Of a DNA stretch of 50,820 nucleotides, positions 44,516 to 50,820 are shown one piece after another. The notes under the pieces were generated by a model. That model saw only the letters and a program-made list of their open reading frames with translations. It ran no database searches and was not told where the DNA came from. The DNA is from Flavobacterium sp. (GTDB lineage Bacteria > Bacteroidota > Bacteroidia > Flavobacteriales > Flavobacteriaceae): positions 1 to 50,820 of the forward strand of contig VEQT01000014.1 in assembly GCA_018883065.1 (NCBI GenBank), written 5' to 3'. Numbering within the stretch: position 1 is the first letter of the stretch; each line of letters begins with the position of its first letter. Made by a program: the position numbers and the translations under genes.

Positions 44516-45051
44516 AACTGGTCTTGATTTTCTTGTTCAGTTGTGATGGATTGTTTTATTTCATCATCCATTGTGGTTTCATCTTGAAAAATAAATTCCG
44601 AGCGAAGCCAAGGATTAACAGGAATGTCTTGCTTGAATACCGATTGAATTTTAGGATCAATTGGTTTGAAATTTTCAGCAACACATCTCAAGTACAGACT
44701 AACCGTATAGGGTGAAAATTCTTTTTCCTCCATGGTGTCCATGTAAACGCCTACCAACAATTGTCCTGGTTTAAGTGCTACATCAAGTGACTGATAACCG
44801 AAAGGTTCCTCCAGTGCATAAATGGCTTGAACGCATACAGGCGCAACAAGAGTTTCATGCTTTAAACTATTGAACGATGCTGTTATCCAGCCAATTTCTG
44901 CCAAGCAGTGTTCAGAATTAATTCCTTTTACATGCTTTACTAAAAAACCAGTGCAACGCTTTAAATACGTTGGTATCTTATGTTGAAAGTGTACAATTTG
45001 CTTTGGGCTCTCAACCTTTAATCGAATGATATTGTAGCGAGTATTTACCAT
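44500..45051 (-). CDS. Beta-rich protein, possible single jelly-roll
   Basis: A 183-aa product. Residues 1-150 alternate strands (IIRLKVESPKQIVHFQHKI, QLLVGVYMD, YTVSLYLRCVAEN) as in a jelly roll, and the last ~35 residues are acidic and flexible. Its start and end patterns loosely resemble the 134-aa protein encoded just upstream (IRVRIAAPGDSVRI, YEAKIYLWLC), so the two may be distant paralogues. No family recognised by sequence. Confidence 0.6.
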   Translation of the reverse strand: MVNTRYNIIRLKVESPKQIVHFQHKIPTYLKRCTGFLVKHVKGINSEHCLAEIGWITASFNSLKHETLVAPVCVQAIYALEEPFGYQSLDVALKPGQLLVGVYMDTMEEKEFSPYTVSLYLRCVAENFKPIDPKIQSVFKQDIPVNPWLRSEFIFQDETTMDDEIKQSITTEQENQDQLCMTN

Positions 45052-45059
45052 GGCTATGC

Positions 45060-45464
45060 TTATTTGTCATTGCAAAGCCATAAATAAATTTTTGCTTCAT
45101 ACGGATAACCGTAGGGCAAGTTCTCTCTTTTAGCACCATCAATAATTGGTTCAGCTCCATCGGTCAATTTACCTTCTAGGGTGCTGCCACCAGCGTCCAA
45201 GTGCTCTTCAAAAAAAAAGAATTTTTTATTCGGAGACACCTGGTTACCGCTAGTGAGTAACTTAACTTCATGTAATTCTTCAAAGACCTCTTGGTTATTT
45301 ACTTTCAAGCCCAATGCAGTTCCAGGAATCAATTTGCCTTTTGGCAACGACACATAAATGCCACGGATGCGGCTGTATTGTTTGTCGGTTTGTGCATTGA
45401 TGCGAACAGAATCTCCTGGTGCAGCAATACGCACTCTGATTTGCTGAAACTTATGGTTCTTCAT
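45060..45464 (-). CDS. Beta-rich protein, possible minor capsid protein
   Basis: A 134-aa all-beta protein (IRVRIAAPGDSVRI, IRGIYVSLPKG, KIYLWLCNDK) without signal or membrane segments. It lies between two other beta-rich genes. Size and strand pattern suit a single jelly-roll subunit. Assignment to a capsid is inference from gene context. Confidence 0.6.
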   Translation of the reverse strand: MKNHKFQQIRVRIAAPGDSVRINAQTDKQYSRIRGIYVSLPKGKLIPGTALGLKVNNQEVFEELHEVKLLTSGNQVSPNKKFFFFEEHLDAGGSTLEGKLTDGAEPIIDGAKRENLPYGYPYEAKIYLWLCNDK

Positions 45465-45483
45465 GGTAAATAAGGTTTAATGA

Positions 45484-46188
45484 TTAGGCTTTGATTACAG
45501 CAGTACCTCTTAATATTGCTTTCAAATAAGTATTGGTTGGTGCATTGTTAGCCCACTCAATATTCAATTCGATGCTTTGTTGGTCACGGATAATTTTTGG
45601 ATTGTCTAGGATGAATAATCCTTTGAAAGTATCCTTACCAGTGGTTTGAAAAACTTCGCATGAAGTGTTTGGAACTAGCACCGTTCCGTTTGCTTTGAAC
45701 TCAAATTCTCCGTTACGTAAGTAATCAGGAACGATGTCAAAGTTTACACTACCAGGATTGTTTTCTTTATCAGAAGTACCGCCCAATAAATGGATGCCAT
45801 ACAACAGGAAGTAATTTCCTTTTTCTAATTTACCACTAGAGATGTTGCTAGAGCCCACCACTTTGTTGTCATCATCCTTAAACATCTTAATGACTTTAGA
45901 GCCACTAATTGTTTTTACCACGTAGTAAGCTGTATCAACAGCTTGCAAGCTTTGATTAGCTAATCCAATTTGTATTTCTTTTGGTAACATAGAAATACGT
46001 TTTTCAAACTCTGCACGAGAGCGTGAACCTGTGGCTGCTGCCACTGCTTTTGATTGCGTTTGCATTTTGCGAAACAATTTCTTTCTGTCATTAGGCCCAC
46101 TTAGGTCTATAGCTTGCAAAAAGTCGTCTTCCGACATTGCTCCAAGTAAATTGTACTCACTGTTTTCGATTTGTCCGAGCGTTAACAT
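45484..46188 (-). CDS. Candidate major capsid-like protein
   Basis: A 234-aa protein: an N-terminal helical region (1-80) followed by about eight strands in ~155 residues (AYYVVKTISGSK, NYFLLYGIHLLG, GEFEFKANGTVLV, SIELNIEWAN, YLKAILRGTAVIKA). This layout would fit a single jelly-roll capsid subunit; it is too short for most double jelly-rolls. It sits in the middle of the beta-rich run and is separated from both neighbours by slightly longer gaps (19 and 27 bp), as genes with strong own ribosome sites often are. The capsid role is a hypothesis. Confidence 0.5.
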   Translation of the reverse strand: MLTLGQIENSEYNLLGAMSEDDFLQAIDLSGPNDRKKLFRKMQTQSKAVAAATGSRSRAEFEKRISMLPKEIQIGLANQSLQAVDTAYYVVKTISGSKVIKMFKDDDNKVVGSSNISSGKLEKGNYFLLYGIHLLGGTSDKENNPGSVNFDIVPDYLRNGEFEFKANGTVLVPNTSCEVFQTTGKDTFKGLFILDNPKIIRDQQSIELNIEWANNAPTNTYLKAILRGTAVIKA

Positions 46189-46215
46189 TTTTTAGAATTT
46201 TTAGATTGTTATTAA

Positions 46216-46734
46216 TTAAATGATTTCGATGTATGAAAGGTCTTCCTCAGCAATTCCTTCCACATTGCTTGCATAGTCTTCAGGATTGAATGAAGTTGGA
46301 GATGAAAGCGCTGGCAAGTCTGGGTTGTAGCGTTCAATGGATAAGTTCATCGGTTCACGGTAAACGGCAGGTTCTCCCAATCCGTCAATGCCCGACATAT
46401 TAAAGTCTGAAAGTCCAGCCAGTAAATCTTTTTTCAGAAATACTTTTACCCCTGATAACATACCTGCTGCACCAACACCAGTTGCCAGCATTTTCATGTT
46501 AGGGTCTTTAAGCATTAAGTTACCAGCAGCACCTACGCCCAATAATACAATAGGACGAGCCATAGCCTTTACATTGAAACCAGTTGCCGAGGCATCTACA
46601 TTCAATACTTTATCAATCATTTTTCCGCCTACGGAGCCAATTACGACACCGCCAGTAAGCATAGCCAAGGTTTTGATTTCACCCATCACAGCTTGGCCAC
46701 TGAGCTTGGTTGTTTTTTTGCGTTGAACTGCCAT
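46216..46734 (-). CDS. Glycine/alanine-rich membrane protein
   Basis: A 172-aa protein with a basic N-terminus (MAVQRKKTTKLSG) and three hydrophobic Gly/Ala-rich segments (TLAMLTGGVVIGSVGG, IVLLGVGAAGNLML, LATGVGAAGMLSGV), then an acidic polar tail. It appears to be a membrane-embedded or membrane-lining protein. Similar glycine-rich small membrane proteins are found in internal-membrane phages; no direct homology is claimed. Confidence 0.65.
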   Translation of the reverse strand: MAVQRKKTTKLSGQAVMGEIKTLAMLTGGVVIGSVGGKMIDKVLNVDASATGFNVKAMARPIVLLGVGAAGNLMLKDPNMKMLATGVGAAGMLSGVKVFLKKDLLAGLSDFNMSGIDGLGEPAVYREPMNLSIERYNPDLPALSSPTSFNPEDYASNVEGIAEEDLSYIEII

Positions 46735-46753
46735 GATATAGATTTTTAGATTT

Positions 46754-48589
46754 TTAAAATAATTTTACTGATTTGACTGTTGTTTTATTTGCAGTTGTAC
46801 TTCTTGTACTAGCTGGCTTTTTAGCACGAGTAGTAGTTTTTCTTCTTGTTCCATGACCTGAAAGACCAGTTGCTTTTTTAGGTTTTACCATTTGATAAAT
46901 ACCAAAGGCTAATAAGCCACCACCAATTACCGCTGGTACAGGATTTTTCTTAATGAAATTCATAATGCCACCGCCAGTGCTTGTTGGAGTAGTGGAAGGG
47001 TCGGTAGTAGCTACTGCACTGCCACTGTCACTAGTTGTTATTAATGATCGGTTTTGCTGTGGGTCGGAATTGGTTCCATCATTTTCGCTTGCTTGAATTT
47101 CTGCCACTGCTGCCGCAGCTGTTGGGTCAGACATGGCTTCGCTTTTTAAATTATTAACATCTACGTTTTCGTTTTTACCAAACAATCCCGATTCTTTTAT
47201 GATTTTTATGGCTGCTATAATTACAGGAGTTGCTGCTGCAATAACCGATGCAGAAGCAGGGTCGCCCAATTGTCCTAGCATATCATCTTCCACAAAACCA
47301 TTCAGGTTTCCAGCCTTTCCTCTAAGGATAGCCTTTTGCAATGCACTTCTACTACCTTGAAGTTTTCCAGAAAATAAATTTTCGATTTTCGAAAGTGCGT
47401 TTTTACTTTTTTGCCAGGTAGCAGCATTCACACCTTTAGCAGCAGCTTGTTGTTGGGTTGCATAAGCCCACTTTAATTTGGAAGCCATTTTACCCATGTT
47501 GAGTTTCATGGCTAACAAAAATCCAGCACGAGCTGCAATGGTTAGCGGATTGAATTTTACAATTGCTTTGATAGCAACTTTAGCGGCATCACCAACTTTT
47601 TGCCCTACCGTTTTTACGGTGTTTTTTACATTGGTGAAAAATTTCTTGATGCTAATTCCGCTTAAGGCTAAATCATCAGGGTCTAGGTCAACACCATTAA
47701 TGGTATTTACACCATTGCGAAGGTTTAGTTGTGCCTCGTTTTTTGCCAATACTTCCAATGCTTCATTTCGTTTGTCGGTGTACCAATACTGAATGGCGTA
47801 ATCCAACATTTTAAGCAATGCCTGCGGATCATCTACAGATGAAACCAGTCCAGGGTTTTGTGCCACAGCGTTACGAGTGGCTACTAAATTTTGATACAGT
47901 TTGTCTAAGTCTTCTTGTGGTGATGTTGCACCTAAGTCAAAACCTGTAAGCGATGTTGCCATAACAGCATCGTGCAAGTCATTACCAGGAACACCACTCA
48001 AGACAGCTACGTTTATGCCTTTTAAGTTCATAGTATAATCCATTTTATCGGTGTAAGTTTTTTCGTAATTGAATTCAGATAACACGCCATCAACAACACA
48101 ATATTTTCTACTGTCGTGTAATGGTACAATCACATACACATGCTGCCAGGAATCGGCACTGTACTTGGTTATGCGAAAGCTGTGAGGTATTTGAAGATTG
48201 GTTAATATGCTAGAAACAAAAATGCTCATGCAGTCGCAATCCACGCCAGTAGAACGTTCTGCCCATGAGCGTGCAGGTCTGCGTAGTTGTTCTAATCCAC
48301 GTTTATCCAATTTGTATTGGATGAATTGATAAACAAATTCCCAAATAGCCTGGCAAGTTTCAATTGTAGATGACCGTTGGAGTAATGGAGCTATTCGTTT
48401 GGTGTCGTCAAGGTACTTCCAAACTACCTGCTCCATTAGTTCCACGGTATCTGTTACTTCTCCATCGTTTATGATGACACGGTCGCGTTCATCAGGCGGT
48501 GGAAAGTATGAATTGAAACGACTACCGTCTTTGATAGAACGGTAACCGCTTGTAACGGTCTTCATAGGAATATGTGACAGGCTTTTCAT
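46754..48589 (-). CDS. Transglutaminase-like protein with C-terminal membrane helix
   Basis: A 611-aa protein. Residues 40-200 form a transglutaminase/cysteine-protease-like domain with the expected triad: C118 in GVDCDCMS, H150 in WQHVYVIVPL and D167 in YCVVDG. The middle is Ala/Lys-rich and contains low-complexity helices (320-450); a Ser/Thr linker leads to a membrane helix (VPAVIGGGLLAFGIYQMV) and a very basic tail. Phages use such domains for capsid or peptidoglycan work; here a virion maturation protease or entry protein is possible. The 1-bp overlap with the upstream gene indicates coupling. Confidence 0.75.
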   Translation of the reverse strand: MKSLSHIPMKTVTSGYRSIKDGSRFNSYFPPPDERDRVIINDGEVTDTVELMEQVVWKYLDDTKRIAPLLQRSSTIETCQAIWEFVYQFIQYKLDKRGLEQLRRPARSWAERSTGVDCDCMSIFVSSILTNLQIPHSFRITKYSADSWQHVYVIVPLHDSRKYCVVDGVLSEFNYEKTYTDKMDYTMNLKGINVAVLSGVPGNDLHDAVMATSLTGFDLGATSPQEDLDKLYQNLVATRNAVAQNPGLVSSVDDPQALLKMLDYAIQYWYTDKRNEALEVLAKNEAQLNLRNGVNTINGVDLDPDDLALSGISIKKFFTNVKNTVKTVGQKVGDAAKVAIKAIVKFNPLTIAARAGFLLAMKLNMGKMASKLKWAYATQQQAAAKGVNAATWQKSKNALSKIENLFSGKLQGSRSALQKAILRGKAGNLNGFVEDDMLGQLGDPASASVIAAATPVIIAAIKIIKESGLFGKNENVDVNNLKSEAMSDPTAAAAVAEIQASENDGTNSDPQQNRSLITTSDSGSAVATTDPSTTPTSTGGGIMNFIKKNPVPAVIGGGLLAFGIYQMVKPKKATGLSGHGTRRKTTTRAKKPASTRSTTANKTTVKSVKLF

Positions 48590-49089
48590 CAGATAAGTTT
48601 CGTTGGGGGTGATTGATAAAATAGGCCGTTCACATAAGTACTAAAAGACATTTCCATTGGAATTCCAAGTTGTGCAACTAGATTTTTTTTGTTGCCAGCT
48701 TTAAAGGCCGCAATTACACTTGGAATTTTGGTAATAATATTCGATAACAATCCTGCTAAAACAGTCCAGGAGAGTTGTAATTCGATAGTGTCAATTTGAG
48801 TAACGCCAAGTGGTTTAATAACAATGATTTTATCTTCTGCATTGGACTGCGAAAGGAATTTTCCATTGGTTGAAAGTGATACAACAGGTTTAGTGATTTT
48901 GATGCTGTCACGGGATGGATTGTTGATAGAAACTTCTGTTCTAAAATACAAACCACTTAAGTTGATTTGATGCACGCGAGGATTTAACAGCGAAAGTGTT
49001 GCTAATTCTGATACGTTTTGAACCTTTAATAACTTAACGATTCCATAAACGATTGTTCCTGCTATTGCCAAACCAACTACCTTATTCAT
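48589..49089 (-). CDS. Membrane-anchored LEA14/WHy-like beta-sandwich protein
   Basis: A 166-aa protein. An N-terminal span (VVGLAIAGTIVYGIVKLL) is followed by a beta-sandwich resembling LEA14/WHy domains (FRTEVSINNPSRDSIKITKP, VVSLSTNGKFLSQ). Such domains are found in stress and envelope proteins. In this block it probably lies on the membrane facing the exterior or periplasm. Function unknown. Confidence 0.65.
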   Translation of the reverse strand: MNKVVGLAIAGTIVYGIVKLLKVQNVSELATLSLLNPRVHQINLSGLYFRTEVSINNPSRDSIKITKPVVSLSTNGKFLSQSNAEDKIIVIKPLGVTQIDTIELQLSWTVLAGLLSNIITKIPSVIAAFKAGNKKNLVAQLGIPMEMSFSTYVNGLFYQSPPTKLI

Positions 49090-49094
49090 CTGAA

Positions 49095-49322
49095 TTATTT
49101 TTTACGTTTTTTAAAATAATTTTTGATGCGAAACGAACACTCGTCAAGTGCTTTTTTTACAACATAACCAGCAACAGCTGATGCAACTGCATAAATGATA
49201 ACAGTAGAAAGTCCAGGTAATGTAATGGCTAATAAAAGTGGTTTTGCCGTTATGGCTTTACCAACGCCACCAACAACACCAGATGCGGTAGTGAATAATG
49301 CGTTGTGTGTAGGTTGCTCCAT
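49095..49322 (-). CDS. Small membrane protein, first gene of the leftward block
   Basis: A 75-aa protein with one or two hydrophobic helices (LLLAITLPGLSTVIIYAVASAVAGYVVKKA is the core, split by glycine and proline) and a basic C-terminus. I start at the ATG at 49322; the preceding TTG is in frame but unnecessary. It follows the operon's control region with the decamer array and opens the 22-gene block. Confidence 0.65.
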   Translation of the reverse strand: MEQPTHNALFTTASGVVGGVGKAITAKPLLLAITLPGLSTVIIYAVASAVAGYVVKKALDECSFRIKNYFKKRKK

Positions 49323-49379
49323 CAAGTTTTGAGTTCTTTAGGAGACAAACTTCAGTAATTGAAATTCTTTGAAAGGCTT

Positions 49380-49429
49380 GTTTAGGTTAGTCTAGGTTAG
49401 TTTAGGATGTATTATGATAGTTTAGGATT
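49380..49429. promoter_or_regulatory. Helically phased decamer array in the control region of the leftward block
   Basis: The decamers GTTTAGGTTA, GTCTAGGTTA, GTTTAGGATG and GTTTAGGATT begin at 49380, 49390, 49400 and 49420, that is at exact 10-bp steps, with the 49410 unit degenerate. Sites on one helix face fit cooperative binding of a regulator or replication protein. They lie 58-107 bp upstream of the first leftward gene. Confidence 0.6.
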
Positions 49430-49447
49430 ATTTTATCTGAATTTCAA

Positions 49448-49464
49448 TGACAAATAAAGTCAAA
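49448..49464. promoter_or_regulatory. Second copy of the WYL-gene operator sequence
   Basis: TGACAAATAAAGTCAAA is identical to the 17-mer at 31851-31867, in the same orientation. A weaker look-alike, GACAAATAAGT, lies at 49570-49580, just before the start of the rightward gene. Shared control of both ends of the block by the WYL regulator is the simple explanation. Confidence 0.6.
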
Positions 49465-49490
49465 ATATTATATTACCACTTCATTTATTT

Positions 49491-49498
49491 TATCTTTG
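49491..49498 (+). promoter_or_regulatory. Candidate -7 box for the rightward PLD gene
   Basis: TATCTTTG fits TAnnTTTG. The operator candidate at 49448-49464 lies just upstream of where the -33 element would be. The leader to the start at 49585 is then about 80 nt, which is long; no hairpin was noticed in it. Confidence 0.4.
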
Positions 49499-49584
49499 CA
49501 AGATTGAATCTTTTTTTGCAAAAAATATCAATTTTAAAATAATGCTCTAAAATTCAAATATATTTTAACGACAAATAAGTACTT

Positions 49585-50820
49585 ATGCAAATACAAACAT
49601 ATTTTACTCAGGACAAAAAAGTCAAAAAGATTATACTTAATCATCTTGATTCTGCTGTAAGTCATGTATGTGTTGCTGTGGCATGGTTTACAGACAGAGT
49701 ACTCTTTGACAAATTAATAGAACTTCAAAACAGAGATATTCATGTAGAAGTTATTATTACAAACCATGAATTCAATCACACAAGTTCAAATAATTATCAG
49801 ACAATTGAAGATAATGGAGGCTTTTTTGCAGAAATAGGAAATGATGAAAAATTAATGCACATGAAGTTTTGTGTTATTGATTATAATATTGTTATAAGTG
49901 GTTCTGCTAATTGGTCAAACAAAGCTTTCACAGTAAATAACGAAGAAGTAACTATTGTTATTGGACACCAACAAAGAGCAAATGATTTCATCACAGAATT
50001 TGAGCGATTGAAATTATTATCAGGCAAAATTAAATCACTTGAAAAGGAACTTAATTTATCCAAAGCCTATAAAATATTTGATTTAATAAAAGCTTTTATA
50101 AATATTGGTGAAACCAATAGTATTAGTCAATATGTTCAACAGCTTAGAAACACAGATGGATTAGAGGATATTATCAATAAACTTATTAGTGGTGAATTTG
50201 AAATCGCAATTAGCTTAATGGATGAGTTTAAAAAAACTCATTCCCAGATAATAAGTATTACTGCTATTGAAAGAGAAAAATTAATCGCTCAAATAAAATT
50301 AATATCACTACAATTAGAAACATTATCAATTGAAAAAGGCGAGACAGAAGCGCTTATTGAACAATTTAATCATCGATACATTCTTGAACTTAATCCACTC
50401 ATAGGAAAAATACTTAAACTCAAGAAAAAAATATATGAACGCTTAAAAAAACATGGAATAGAAGATGATACTTATAAAAATATAGAAGAAGAATTCAGGA
50501 AAAATAATGAAGATTATTTGAATCAGAGTAAGATTATTATTCCTGATTTAACAGATGACGAAAGTTTAAGTTTAAAAGAGATGTATCGAGAAGGAACAAA
50601 ATATTGCCATCCAGATTCTTCAAATTGTATTTATGAGGACAAACAAAAAGCGTCAGAAATTTTCGATCAACTAACGAAAGCTTATAAATTAAAAGATGTT
50701 GAACTAGTTAAAAAAATATTACAAGAATTGAGAATTGGAAAGCCAATAGATAATATTGGAAATATTGATGAATTAGAATTATTGAGAGCAAAATTACTTT
50801 CATTACAAAGTAAATATGAG
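49585..50820 (+). CDS. PLD-like nuclease domain with coiled coil and J-domain-like segment (partial, cut by the window edge)
   Basis: An open frame of at least 412 codons that has no stop before the window ends. The N-terminal ~150 residues form a phospholipase D-like domain with one HKD motif: HMKFCVIDYNIVISGSANWSN (H92, K94, D99), which suggests a nuclease acting as a dimer, as single-motif PLD enzymes do. A coiled-coil region follows (about 150-320). At residues 330-385 a J-domain-like segment has the HPD motif (H342-D344) with KASEIFDQLTKAYKLKDVELV. PLD nucleases occur in defence systems such as DISARM; this architecture I do not recognise. It has a divergent promoter region with WYL-like operators. 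Confidence 0.8.
   Translation, partial: MQIQTYFTQDKKVKKIILNHLDSAVSHVCVAVAWFTDRVLFDKLIELQNRDIHVEVIITNHEFNHTSSNNYQTIEDNGGFFAEIGNDEKLMHMKFCVIDYNIVISGSANWSNKAFTVNNEEVTIVIGHQQRANDFITEFERLKLLSGKIKSLEKELNLSKAYKIFDLIKAFINIGETNSISQYVQQLRNTDGLEDIINKLISGEFEIAISLMDEFKKTHSQIISITAIEREKLIAQIKLISLQLETLSIEKGETEALIEQFNHRYILELNPLIGKILKLKKKIYERLKKHGIEDDTYKNIEEEFRKNNEDYLNQSKIIIPDLTDDESLSLKEMYREGTKYCHPDSSNCIYEDKQKASEIFDQLTKAYKLKDVELVKKILQELRIGKPIDNIGNIDELELLRAKLLSLQSKYE

Noticed and set aside
45484..46188. Double jelly-roll major capsid protein
   Set aside because: At 234 aa with an 80-residue helical start, the beta part is too short for two complete jelly rolls; a single one is more likely.
32342..49322. Integrative conjugative element transfer region
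   Set aside because: No relaxase, coupling protein, VirB4-like ATPase or Tra-type gene could be recognised in the block.

Overview
The window looks like a chromosome segment of a Bacteroidota bacterium, most likely of the Flavobacteriia. The DNA is AT-rich. Promoters fit the Bacteroidota -7 box TAnnTTTG, Shine-Dalgarno sequences are weak or absent, and the core genes (DUF6952, RibB with a decayed GTP cyclohydrolase II half, LptF/G, FtsK) have Bacteroidota-style architectures. No rRNA or complete tRNA gene is visible.

Bases 1 to about 16,590 are chromosomal backbone. They hold an oxidative-stress block (2-Cys peroxiredoxin, thioredoxin, DUF6952), a divergent arsenic operon (arsR, arsC-like, ACR3), a 23-copy heptamer repeat abutting the promoter of a secreted GH53 galactanase, and thiol peroxidase. 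A forward run of envelope and cofactor genes follows (dgkA, ftsK, lolA-like, lptF/G-like, ribB). Then come a reverse N-formylglutamate amidohydrolase, an unrecognised five-gene reverse operon containing two paralogues, a structured non-coding segment, a PH-domain gene, and a small regulator with its membrane partner.

From about 16,590 to the right edge everything is accessory. The junction carries a short sequence resembling a tRNA 3' end, a plausible left attachment site, but no integrase lies in the window. First comes a Fic AMPylase with repeated upstream motifs. Next is a replication/regulation module: a frameshifted RteC-like gene, an excisionase-type HTH protein and a Toprim primase-RecA-like helicase. 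Then a defence island: XRE regulator, hsdM, an internally deleted rhuM, hsdS with TAEL linker repeats, hsdR and a GmrSD-like DUF262/DUF1524/DUF5655 protein. A WYL regulator and a YbjQ-like gene follow.

Bases 32,342-49,322 are one compact leftward block of 22 genes without recognisable tail, portal, large terminase or conjugation genes. It contains a transglutaminase-like protein, a run of small beta-rich proteins, many single-span membrane proteins, a glucosaminidase, a soluble lytic transglycosylase, a holin/spanin-like overlapping pair, a split adenine methylase plus SNF2 helicase, RadC, and a RadA-like ATPase. My best reading is a tailless, membrane-containing temperate virus or virus-derived element of an undescribed type; this is inference, not proof. 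Its upstream control region has 10-bp-phased decamers and a 17-bp sequence that also occurs in front of the WYL regulator gene, tying the two ends of the block together. Beyond it a divergent gene, cut by the window edge, encodes a PLD-type nuclease domain, coiled coil and J-domain-like segment, a candidate defence protein.
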